DNA of 64,000 nt from NCBI RefSeq assembly GCF_001687665.2, contig NZ_CP016543.2:2542001-2606000 (forward strand). The letters are read 5' to 3'. How positions within the stretch are numbered: position 1 is the stretch's first letter; each line of letters starts with the position of its first letter. Made by a program: the position numbers and the translations under genes. The notes below the pieces were generated by a model that had not been told where the DNA came from, made no database searches, and saw only the letters and a program-made list of their open reading frames with translations. This DNA comes from Planococcus donghaensis. Lineage in GTDB: Bacteria > Bacillota > Bacilli > Bacillales_A > Planococcaceae. Below, in pieces: positions 36,701 through 44,164 of this stretch.

Positions 36701-37401
36701 TCCATATAGTTATAACCAAAAGGCACTTTTTCAGTAAAAAACGCGCCTTCTTCAATGCTGTGATCCGAAACAAACGCTTCGACTTCCGCCTGCGTTAACG
36801 CAGCGGTTTCGTTGTCGCTCAGTTTCATATCTCGGTGACCCGGGTCGATTCCTGTATCAATTACGCCTACAATCATGCCTTCTCCTTTAAAGCCATAATC
36901 GCGCCAAGCTTGTTGCGCTTGCACGAGCTCTTTGGAATGCTTCATGAGCGGTTCGACTTCTGGCCGTTTGTATTCGGTCGCCTCGTATACCGCTTTTACA
37001 TTCGGCAGCTCCTCGATTTCTGCAATTTGTCCCGCTTCAACTTCTGCAGAAAAGCCATTAAAGACGGCTGTGAACGTTTCGAGATAGTCGATTTCGGGTG
37101 CTACTTTCACAATTTCAACTTGTGCAGCTTCTTGTTTTACGAGCGCAGCTGCTTCGATTTGCTCTTTTTGACGTTCTGGCAACTCTTTATACAAAACGCC
37201 TTTTGTGGTTGCTGCTTCAATGGTCGGCTCTTCTTGCAACTCGATAATGATGCGTACTTTTTCTTTTGGTACTTGCGGTTTCAACATTGCTTTTGACAAA
37301 TTAACTTCTGGATTCGGGGCTTCTGACAGTACTGGACTCCCAAAAGCGGTGAAACTACTCCACACCAATAAAAAACATAACCATACACGCGTTTTTATCA
37401 T
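33748..37401 (-). CDS. vpr: Vpr-like extracellular subtilisin-family protease
   Basis: The 1217-residue secreted protein has a signal peptide at about 1-23 and an I9-type propeptide around 45-145 (RIIIELQEEPTIEAA). The S8 domain has Asp182 (VIDTGIDPGH), His249 (MHGMHVSG) and a serine in SGTSMAAPHVAGG near residue 620. A protease-associated insertion (GAAGVIIYNNTTGPV) sits between the His and Ser blocks. Fibronectin-like and Ig-like domains and a FSPNGDG segment follow. It ends without SLH domains, so it should be released or held only loosely. AAAAGGAGGAG precedes the ATG. It is a close paralogue of the SLH-bearing protease downstream in coordinate order (38.9-43.1 kb). Confidence 0.92.
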   Translation of the reverse strand: MIKTRVWLCFLLVWSSFTAFGSPVLSEAPNPEVNLSKAMLKPQVPKEKVRIIIELQEEPTIEAATTKGVLYKELPERQKEQIEAAALVKQEAAQVEIVKVAPEIDYLETFTAVFNGFSAEVEAGQIAEIEELPNVKAVYEATEYKRPEVEPLMKHSKELVQAQQAWRDYGFKGEGMIVGVIDTGIDPGHRDMKLSDNETAALTQAEVEAFVSDHSIEEGAFFTEKVPFGYNYMDSNTEIRDVAPTASMHGMHVSGTIAANGDEENGGIKGVAPEVQLLALKVFGNDAMYPTTFGDIYIKAMDDAIKLGADVINMSLGATAGFVDTSSPEQQAVERATNNGILVAISAGNEDLLGSGFQSPFAKNQDYGLIGTPGIAMDSLGVASFENSVITTESFTYQVDGVQAGRALYIAANDVDPTTLPKESYSVVEVGLGQPEDFDGKDVTGKFALIERGVIPFSEKAFMAESMGAAGVIIYNNTTGPVNMEYDPYIKIPFLSTLQKDGLAMKAELDAGKEVTVAFDGQQLETPNPNEGKMSEFTSWGPTPNLDFKPEITAPGGNIFSTLNDNEYGLMSGTSMAAPHVAGGTALVFQRIEELGLAGRDRVEFAKNLLMNTANPVELIAGQYVSPRRQGAGLMQLHGALSTNVMVTDETTGDAKVALKEIKDNTISMTLQAENFSDTDATYNVAVSVQTDYAIKHPERKIDITDPNRAGSNVVTSLVNITSPESVTIPANDVAEIQVTIDISTLRDRPEFAAFTNGYFIDGFITLTDANEEVTGNTPLTVPYFGFNGGWDDAPVFDDVAWSPETFYATTFLTDDFGQIINGGSHQQGFVPEGFAFSPNGDGTRESIIPVFSLLRNAKQLEVNVLDANGKKLRTLQTEKNLVKNFADYFSYYYDFINEWNGEILGKPVKDGNYQIQMRAVIDYPGAEWQSLTMPVLVDTVAPKATATLNGKTNTIKVTSFTDNPGGGGVDRWEVFHNGVELTENLDTFEDESLAPKTTSYKLPVAINKGDRLTAVFHDTAGNKTTVFLTGAVADTKPPAVSILAPGLFEVLGTKRVEVFGSVEDSSRIVSVTVNGEKAKRFDGMFFQHVLTLEDGRNDIFAKAIDEAGNELEVRSQVLVDTQPPEIELVEVPKIVEADQDSAEVTFNVTDNMDQIKVYLIDSEVFSHAMSEPYGENSFDKDITIEVPVADLGDNEFTLKVVDAAGNESEENFTIKK

Positions 37402-37594
37402 ACGTGCTCCTCCTTTTAATCGATTGTTATCTTAATTATCAAATAATTAAATCAACTTCATTTTTCCAGTAAAACGACCAAAAGTCTATGGTTCCAAAGC
37501 TATCTTATTTGTGGGAATTTGGGAGTGTTTTTGGGTATTTTGATTATTGGGGATACTGGTTATTTCCTTTTTTTAGGGAGATATATTTTCAATA

Positions 37595-37687
37595 GTCGCC
37601 TTCGCTCGCTTTGGGCATGACTTTCGCAAAAAGCCGAGAAGTGCACTCGTCTTCTTGCTTCGTCTAGCCCTTGGCGCTCCTCGGCTG
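37595..37687 (+). repeat. ~90-bp intergenic repeat, copy 5 (first of a 248-bp tandem)
   Basis: Starts GTCGCCTTCGCTCGCTTTGG and ends GGCGCTCCTCGGCTG. The next copies start exactly 248 bp and 496 bp further on. Confidence 0.85.
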
Positions 37688-37842
37688 GGTAGTTGATTGA
37701 AAGAGAAAAAACTATTTTTCAAGTATTAGGTAGAGTGAAGTGCTAGAGATCGCCTTCGGCCGCTTTGGGCATGGCTCTCACATAACTGATGATATTTGAT
37801 GAATATACTTTTTATGTGTGAGGAGTGAGTGCAGGTTCTAGA

Positions 37843-37935
37843 GTCGCCTTCGCTCGCTTTGGGCATGACTTTCGCAAGAAGCCGAGAAGAACACTCGTCT
37901 CCTTGCTTCGTCTAGCCCTTGGCGCTCCTCGGCTG
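37843..37935 (+). repeat. ~90-bp intergenic repeat, copy 6 (tandem)
   Basis: Nearly identical to copy 5, with GAACACTCG in place of GTGCACTCG. The 155-bp sequence between it and the next copy is also repeated. Confidence 0.85.
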
Positions 37936-38090
37936 GGTAGTTGGTTGATAGAAGAAAACTATTTTTTTAAGTAGTAGGTAGGATGAAGTGCTAGAGATCG
38001 CCTTCGGCCGCTTTTGGCATGGCTCTCACATAACTGATGATATTTGATGAATATACTTTTTATGTGGGAGGAGTGAGTGCAGGTTCTAGA

Positions 38091-38183
38091 GTCGCCTTCG
38101 CTCGCTTTGGGCATGACTTTCGCAAGAAGCCGAGAAGTGCGCTCGTCTTCTCGCTTCGTCTAGCCCTTGGCGCTCCTCGGCTG
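38091..38183 (+). repeat. ~90-bp intergenic repeat, copy 7 (tandem)
   Basis: The third unit of the tandem. It leads through a linker that is the mirror of the one at 30240-30289 to hairpin B of composite element 2. Confidence 0.85.
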
Positions 38184-38232
38184 GGTAGTTGGTTGATAGA
38201 GAATGGATAAAAGGTGGCAGGTATTGTTTTAG

Positions 38233-38558
38233 GCTGTTCGCCACGCGAACAGTTTCCAATCAGGTTTTTGAATTTGTGATAAACCAAATGGAGATGTAGA
38301 AAAGTGGTGCATGGGTTGAGAATTTTGGAGTTGAGGTAAAGAACTGAAAAAGTCGGGTAAAGGCGTTAAAAGTTCAGGTAAAGGGGGAAAAAGTTCATGT
38401 AAAACGTGAAAAAGTTCGTGTAAGGGGACTCGATTCATGTAAAGAGCTGAAAAGTTCAGGTAAGAGGCTAAAAAAGTTCATGTAACAGCTAAAAAAGTTC
38501 ACTTAAAAGCTCTCAAAACTCACCCCATAAAGATGCCAGCGTTTCGCAGGCGAAACGC
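38233..38558 (-). repeat. Composite element 2, reversed: hairpin B, array (9 units), hairpin A
   Basis: Hairpin B lies at 38233-38252. Array units end in GTAA at 38340, 38360, 38381, 38402, 38423, 38442, 38463, 38485 and 38506, mostly 21 bp apart. The 19-bp step again falls at an ATTCATGTAA unit with CGATT. Hairpin A (GCGTTTCGC/GCGAAACGC) is at 38539-38558. Orientation is opposite to elements 1 and 3. Confidence 0.85.
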
Positions 38559-38645
38559 GATAAAACAAATAGCTACGTACCAACTCCTAATAGTGATATT
38601 AAAATTAACAAAGAATTCTATTTCGATATTATGCGAAAAAACCTA

Positions 38646-38763
38646 AGAAAGAGCGAAAGATGGCGACTCCCGCGGGATAGCGAAGTGCCGAAATCCACTC
38701 GGGCATTCGCCCGAGTTAGTTCGGCGCAAGCCCGCAGGAAAGCGTCCATCTGTAGCGCTTTCT
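38646..38763. repeat. GC-rich hairpin element, copy 3 (AGATGG ends)
   Basis: AGATGG (38658-38663) pairs with CCATCT (38746-38751). AGAAAG (38646-38651) and CTTTCT (38758-38763) extend the stem. The central part has an inner palindrome around CTCGGGCATTCGCCCGAG. Confidence 0.78.
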
Positions 38764-38794
38764 CCCCACACTCCACTTCATCACATAACAAAAA

Positions 38795-38864
38795 AGACAA
38801 GCAATCAAAAATCTGATTGCTTGCCTGATTTATTTATAGAAGAAGTTTTACGTTTCTTCTATAT
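38795..38864 (-). terminator. Double hairpin terminator of the SLH protease gene
   Basis: On the minus strand GGCAAGCAATCA pairs with TGATTGCTTGTC, followed by TTTTTTG. A second, smaller hairpin TATAGAAGAA/TTTCTTCTATA (38836-38864) sits just after the stop codon. Confidence 0.8.
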
Positions 38865-38870
38865 AATAGT

Positions 38871-41800
38871 TTATTTCAATAGATCCATCTTTTCGAGGGC
38901 GCGGTAAAGGACTGCCGCTGTTTCGCCTCGTGTGATTTTAGCTTGTGGGTCGAAGATGTTGCCAGTGCGACCTGTGATCAAGCCAAGTGCGTAAGCTTGT
39001 GCAACAGACTCATTTGCGTACGCTTTGATTTTCGCGTTGTCCGCAAATTTATGCGTTGTGTCTAAGCCTTCTAGTAACGATGCTTCTTTGTATTCGATTG
39101 CACGCATGATCATCACCGCTGTGTCTTGGCGAGAAATTGGTGCTTTCGGATCGAATGTGTTGTTTGGCAATCCAAGAACGATGCCTGCACGTGCTGCGGC
39201 TTCGATTTCTTTAGATGCCCATGTTTTGGTTGGTCCTGCATCTGTGAATCGGCCTTCATAATCTTTTAATGGCAATTCCAGTGTGCGCGTTAACAGTACC
39301 GCAAATTCAGCACGTGTTAAGTCTTCTTTTGGTGCGAACAGTGTATCGGTTTTCCCTTTAATGATGTTTTGGGAAGCTAATGCCTCAATTTGAGTTTTCG
39401 CCCAATACGTTTGAATGTCGCTAAATGTTACTTTTGCTGCTTTTGTGATTGTGAATGTTTTTTCTGTTTCGTGGCCGGCTGCGTCTTTCACCAACACCGT
39501 GTAGTTGTTGGCACCGATTTTATCGACCGCTAGTTTGGTTTTGATGTTTTGGTTAAAGCTTGCTTTGCCGTATGGCTCAGACATCACTTTTTTGAAAACT
39601 TCGTTGCCATTTACGTATGCGGAGATTTCGTCCATATTGTCTTTCACATTGAATGTGACTTCTACTTCAGAGACGTTTGCTCCAACCGTTTTTGGTGCAC
39701 TTACGATTGAAATAACCGCTGGGGTTGTGTCTACTAAAATTTGGCGGCGAATTTCCATTTCGTTGCCGAACTCATCCACTGCTTTAACGGTTACGTATTG
39801 TGAACCGTCTTTGAATGTGACGTTGTGCTTAAAGTTCGTACCGTCAAATTCTTTCGCTTTGACACCGTTGACAGTCAATGAAACGATTTTCGAATCGTCT
39901 TCTACTGTCCCCGAAACTTCTACTGTTTTTTGGTCATATACTTCTAAAACTTCTGGTGATGTAAAGAAGATTACCGGTGCAACTTTTTCTTCTTTCGAAG
40001 AAGCCATCAACTCGACTTCTGTTACGTTGCCGGCGATGTCGTAAAATACTGCTGTTAGCTCATCACCTGTTTTTACTGCTGTTTCTAGCTTGTAAGAAGT
40101 GTTTGAAGGTGCCAAAGATTCGTCAGCTTGCGTTTCTTCGTTTTCTGTCACTTCTTCACCATTTACATAAACTTCCCAACGGTCTACGCCAACGCCTGAA
40201 GCGTTATCCGCAAATTTTGATACCGTGATTGTTTTGGTAGCTGCATCAAAACTAGCTGCTGCTTCTGGTGCTACAGTATCAACGATAATTGGGAAACTGA
40301 TTGATTGCCATTCTGCGTTCGGGTAATCAATCACCGCGCGAAGTTGGATTTGGTACTTGCCATCTTTTGCTTGTTTGCCATTAATCATTCCATCCCAACC
40401 GTTTAGCGGGTCGAATGTATAGAAATAACTTGTTGAATAATGTTTCGTCAAGTCTGAAGCGGTACGGATCGTCCGTACCTTTTTACCTGTTGCGTCTAAT
40501 ACATTTACTTCAAAGTTTTTCGCATTTCTTAATAAAGAATAAACAGGAACTGCCATATCCTGCAATTCATCACCATTTGGTGAAAACGCAAAACGTTCAG
40601 GAACAAACTTCCCTGTATGTGTGCCCCCCGTGATATCGTTTCCTGCTTCATCTGCTAATTGTGTGATGCCGTAGAAACTAGCTTCTGACCATGCGAACTC
40701 ATCAAAAATGCGTGCATCGTCCCATCCACCGTTAAAACCGAAATACGGAACGACCAATTGTGTGTTGCCAGTAATTTCTTCATTTTTGTCTGTAAGCGTT
40801 ACAAAACCGTCAACGAAAAATCCGTTAATAAAGGCTGCGTATTCTGGCATACCTTTTAGTGCTGAAACGTCTACTGTCACTGTTATTTCTTTTGTTCCAT
40901 TTGCTGGAACTGTGATGGTTTTAGGTGCATCGATTGCCACATCCTCTGTTACAACATAAGATCCTGTGGCATTTGGTGCTGTAATGTTCAATTCTTTTAA
41001 TTTTACCGAGTTATCCGTTTGGACATTTACAGCTACATCATACGTTGCTGCATTGTCTGAGAAGTTTTCGGCTTTCAATGTGAACGTGAACTTATCGTTT
41101 GTGATTTCTTTTAATGCTACTTTTGCATCGCCAGTTGCTTTGTTTGTTACCATCACATCTGTTGATAATGCGTCATGCAATTGCATTAACCCAGCTCCTT
41201 GACGGCGTGGAGAGATAAATTGGCCTTTATCAAATTCCACAGGGTTTGCTGTATTCATCAATAAGTTTTTCGCAAATTGAACGCGCTCGCGTCCTTCTAA
41301 ACCAAGTTCTTCAATGCGTTGGAATACGAGTGCTGCTCCACCAGAAACGTGAGGAGCTGCCATTGAAGTACCGCTCATCAGTCCGTAGCCATCATTGTTT
41401 AATGTAGAGAAAATGTTGCCACCTGGTGCTGTGATTTCAGGTTTGAAATCCAAGTTAGGTGTTGGTCCCCATGATGTGAAATCACTCATGTACCCTGCAT
41501 CCGGGTTTTGAATTTCAAGAAATTCTCCGTCGAATACTACGGTTACCTTTTTATTGGCATCTAATTGTTCTTTCATTTTTACACCGTCTGCTTGTAAAGC
41601 GGACATAAATGGAATTTTGATCGCTGCATCTGACGCCATGCTGATCGTACCCGTTGTGTTGTTGTAAACAATCACGCCTGCTGCGCCTGCTGCTTGAGCT
41701 GCTAATCCTTTAGCAACAAATGAAATTTCTCCGCGTGAGATTAACGCGAATTTACCTTTAAAGTCTTTGCCTTTAAAGTCTTCTGGTTTGCCAAGACCTG

Positions 41801-43130
41801 CTGCCATCACTTCATAACTAGCATTCGGCAACTTCGTTGGATCTGCGTCATTGGCTAACAAGTACAATGCGCGTCCGGCTTCTACACCGTCAACTTGATA
41901 CGCCAAGCTTTTCGCTGTAATAATATCATTTTCAAATGACGCAACGCCAAATGAATCAATTGATGTACTTGGTGAGCCTGTTAAGCCGTAATCTTGGTTA
42001 TCAGCACGTGGATAAGAATAACCAGATCCCAACATGTCGGAGTTCCCGGCTGAAATTGACATTAAAATCCCGTTATTTGTAGCCCGTTCTACTGCTTTTT
42101 GTTCCGGATTTGAAGAATCCACAAATCCTGCAGTTGAACCAAGTGACATGTTGATGACGTCTGCCCCTAATTTGATTGAATCATCAATGGCTTTAATGTA
42201 AATATCGCCATACGTTGATGGGTACTGTGGGTCATTGCCGAATACTTTTAGCGCTAATAATTGCGCTTCGGGTGCTACGCCTTTAATGCCGCCATTTGAT
42301 TCGTTACCGTTTGCGCCGACTGTTCCGGCAACGTGCATGCCGTGCATTGAAGCTTCTGGTCCTAGGTCAAGAATTTCATTGTTGCCATCCATGTAGTTGT
42401 AGCCGAACGGCACTTTAGCTGTGAAGAACTTACCGTTTTCGATGGATTTGTCAGCCAGTAACGCAGCGACCTCGGATTTTGTGATGTCGCCAGTTGTGTT
42501 GTCTGTCAATACCATGTCTTTGTGGCTCGGGTCGATTCCTGTGTCAATTACGCCGACAACAAGACCCGCTCCGCGGTAGCCGTAATCTGTCCAAGCTTGT
42601 TGCGCTTGAACCAATTCTTTTGAGTATTTCATTTCGGGTTGAACTTCTGGGCGTTGATATTCCGTCGATTCGTAAACCGCTTTTACGCCGTTTAAGTTTG
42701 CGATTTCTTCAACTTGTCCCGCTTCTACTTCTGCGGAAAACCCGTTAAAGACAGTCGTGAAATTTTCAAGATATGTAATACGAGGAGCGATCGAAGCGAT
42801 TGTCAGCTGCACGGATTCTTGATCCGATACGACTGCTGCTTCTAAACTCTCTTTTTGATTGTCAGGTAAATTTTTGTATAGAACGCCTTTATTTGTAGCG
42901 CTTTCAATTGTTGGTGCTTTATCAAGTTCGATAATCACCCGTACCTGTTTTTCTGGATCTTCTGGATTTACGAAAGCTTCAGGAAGGTTTAGTTCTCCCT
43001 GTTCTAGCTCAACGTTTGGCACGCTCGATGAATTAACGGCTGCCGAGACACCTGTCAGTCCGAAAAGTGCCGAGCTGAATGTCATCATAACGACTAAAGC
43101 CAACAATAAAAACGGTTTTAACTTCGTCAA
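38871..43130 (-). CDS. SLH-anchored Vpr-like subtilisin-family protease
   Basis: The likely start is TTG at 43130, four bases after AAAGGGGGAG. The frame extends to 43160 but without a better site. The roughly 1419-residue product has a signal peptide, propeptide, an S8 domain (VIDTGIDPSHKDM, MHGMHVAG, SGTSMAAPHVSGG) with a PA insertion, Ig-like domains, and three SLH domains in the last ~185 residues (FSDIQTYWAK, FTDAGPTKTWASKEI, FADNAKIKAYANESV). SLH domains bind pyruvylated wall polymer, so this protease should sit on the cell surface. It matches the shorter Vpr-like paralogue over its whole length before the SLH part. Confidence 0.93.
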   Translation of the reverse strand: MTKLKPFLLLALVVMMTFSSALFGLTGVSAAVNSSSVPNVELEQGELNLPEAFVNPEDPEKQVRVIIELDKAPTIESATNKGVLYKNLPDNQKESLEAAVVSDQESVQLTIASIAPRITYLENFTTVFNGFSAEVEAGQVEEIANLNGVKAVYESTEYQRPEVQPEMKYSKELVQAQQAWTDYGYRGAGLVVGVIDTGIDPSHKDMVLTDNTTGDITKSEVAALLADKSIENGKFFTAKVPFGYNYMDGNNEILDLGPEASMHGMHVAGTVGANGNESNGGIKGVAPEAQLLALKVFGNDPQYPSTYGDIYIKAIDDSIKLGADVINMSLGSTAGFVDSSNPEQKAVERATNNGILMSISAGNSDMLGSGYSYPRADNQDYGLTGSPSTSIDSFGVASFENDIITAKSLAYQVDGVEAGRALYLLANDADPTKLPNASYEVMAAGLGKPEDFKGKDFKGKFALISRGEISFVAKGLAAQAAGAAGVIVYNNTTGTISMASDAAIKIPFMSALQADGVKMKEQLDANKKVTVVFDGEFLEIQNPDAGYMSDFTSWGPTPNLDFKPEITAPGGNIFSTLNNDGYGLMSGTSMAAPHVSGGAALVFQRIEELGLEGRERVQFAKNLLMNTANPVEFDKGQFISPRRQGAGLMQLHDALSTDVMVTNKATGDAKVALKEITNDKFTFTLKAENFSDNAATYDVAVNVQTDNSVKLKELNITAPNATGSYVVTEDVAIDAPKTITVPANGTKEITVTVDVSALKGMPEYAAFINGFFVDGFVTLTDKNEEITGNTQLVVPYFGFNGGWDDARIFDEFAWSEASFYGITQLADEAGNDITGGTHTGKFVPERFAFSPNGDELQDMAVPVYSLLRNAKNFEVNVLDATGKKVRTIRTASDLTKHYSTSYFYTFDPLNGWDGMINGKQAKDGKYQIQLRAVIDYPNAEWQSISFPIIVDTVAPEAAASFDAATKTITVSKFADNASGVGVDRWEVYVNGEEVTENEETQADESLAPSNTSYKLETAVKTGDELTAVFYDIAGNVTEVELMASSKEEKVAPVIFFTSPEVLEVYDQKTVEVSGTVEDDSKIVSLTVNGVKAKEFDGTNFKHNVTFKDGSQYVTVKAVDEFGNEMEIRRQILVDTTPAVISIVSAPKTVGANVSEVEVTFNVKDNMDEISAYVNGNEVFKKVMSEPYGKASFNQNIKTKLAVDKIGANNYTVLVKDAAGHETEKTFTITKAAKVTFSDIQTYWAKTQIEALASQNIIKGKTDTLFAPKEDLTRAEFAVLLTRTLELPLKDYEGRFTDAGPTKTWASKEIEAAARAGIVLGLPNNTFDPKAPISRQDTAVMIMRAIEYKEASLLEGLDTTHKFADNAKIKAYANESVAQAYALGLITGRTGNIFDPQAKITRGETAAVLYRALEKMDLLK

Positions 43131-43348
43131 TTTTTCTCCCCCTTTAAATCTAATTCGCAATTATAAAGAATTTTTATAATTGCACAACAACTTAAATTTA
43201 CCATATTTTTTCAATGTTGCAAACGGTATATGGGGATAAATTGTTAATTTCTGTTGGTTTTAAGATGTATTTACTAGGCATAGCTTGATATTATTTAGTT
43301 TCTCGAATTAATATAAATATTTTTTTGTGGTGTAGGGTTTGCACTTTC

Positions 43349-43959
43349 GCTTTTCGCTGGCGAAAAGCTGGCATCTTGGAGGAGCAGCGCGGATCGCTTT
43401 TATGGGGGGGTTTGGAGTTTTAACATGAACTTTTTTGGCTGTTACCTGAACTTTTGACGGCTTTACATGACTTTTTCGACTCTTTACATGAATCGGACCC
43501 TCTTACACGAACTTTCTCGCTTTTTACATGAACTTTTCAACCTCTTACCTGAACTTTTGACGGCTTTACATGACTTTTTTGACTCTTTACATGAATCGGG
43601 TCCTCTTACATGAACTTTTGACGCCCTTATATGACTTTTTCGACTCTTTACCTGAATGCGATCCTCTTACATTAACTTTCTCGTCTTTTACATGAACTTT
43701 TCAACCTCTTACCTGAACTTTTGACGGCTTTACATGACTTTTTCGACTCTTTACATGAATCGGATCCTCTTACACGAACTTTCTCGTCTTTTACATGAAC
43801 TTTTCAACCTGTTACCTGAACTTTTGACGTCTTTACATGACTTTTTGAGCTCTTTATATGAACTCAAAAATTCTCAATCATTTCACCACTTTTCAGAATC
43901 TACATTTGGTTTAAACTAAGTTCAAAAACCTGATTGGAAACTGTTCGCGTGGCGAACAG
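43349..43959 (+). repeat. Composite element 3: hairpin A, 21-bp array (22 units), hairpin B
   Basis: Hairpin A is GCTTTTCGC/GCGAAAAGC (43349-43368), with a paired change relative to the other two copies. Twenty-two units start at 43421, 43442, 43463 and so on to 43854. All steps are 21 bp except three 19-bp steps after TGAATCGG or TGAATGCG units. A 103-bp higher-order period is seen at 43442/43545 and 43709/43812. Hairpin B is at 43941-43959. Confidence 0.88.
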
Positions 43960-44033
43960 CTTCAGATAGAAAAAGTCACTATCTATACTAGTCTCCCTCA
44001 CAGACAGCGAGTGAGATTTCGAGAAATTCGTGT

Positions 44034-44095
44034 GTAAAAGTGAAACGCTTTGGTAAAGATGCGAAAAGTTACGGTAAAAAAGAGAAAGGTTAAGG
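44034..44095 (-). repeat. Short, degenerate 21-bp array in reverse orientation
   Basis: GTAA motifs at 44034, 44053 and 44074, each preceded by a T/A-rich tract, look like three decayed array units pointing against element 3. Confidence 0.45.
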
Positions 44096-44115
44096 TGTCG
44101 AACATCCAACTCAAA

Positions 44116-44155
44116 CAAAAACAAGCCCAACTCGATCGTTCGAGTTGGGCTTGTT
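44116..44155 (-). terminator. Intrinsic terminator of the nuclease gene
   Basis: AACAAGCCCAACTCGA and TCGAGTTGGGCTTGTT form a 16-bp stem with a 4-base loop. On the minus strand it runs into TTTTTG. Confidence 0.9.
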
Positions 44156-44164
44156 GCTTCATGA

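Larger units (their letters stand above)
37402..38794. other. Repeat-filled spacer, right composite block
   Basis: About 1.4 kb without a gene. It holds three ~90-bp repeats set 248 bp apart, a linker, hairpin B, an array, hairpin A, a conserved GAATTCTATTTCG tract and a GC-rich hairpin element. Two shortened relatives of the ~90-bp repeat (GATCGCCTTCGGCCGCTTT) lie between the full copies. Confidence 0.8.
43131..44115. other. Repeat-filled spacer, about 1 kb
   Basis: Mostly composite element 3 and a short reversed array. The first 200 bases after the protease start are AT-rich and should contain its promoter. Short frames that read through the array encode heptad-like LHELF peptides, but the frame is not kept between copies. 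Confidence 0.75.

Noticed and set aside
43421..43874. CRISPR array
   Set aside because: The period is only 21 bp, the conserved part is about 14 bp with no unique spacers of 26-40 bp, units form higher-order duplicates, and no cas gene is nearby.
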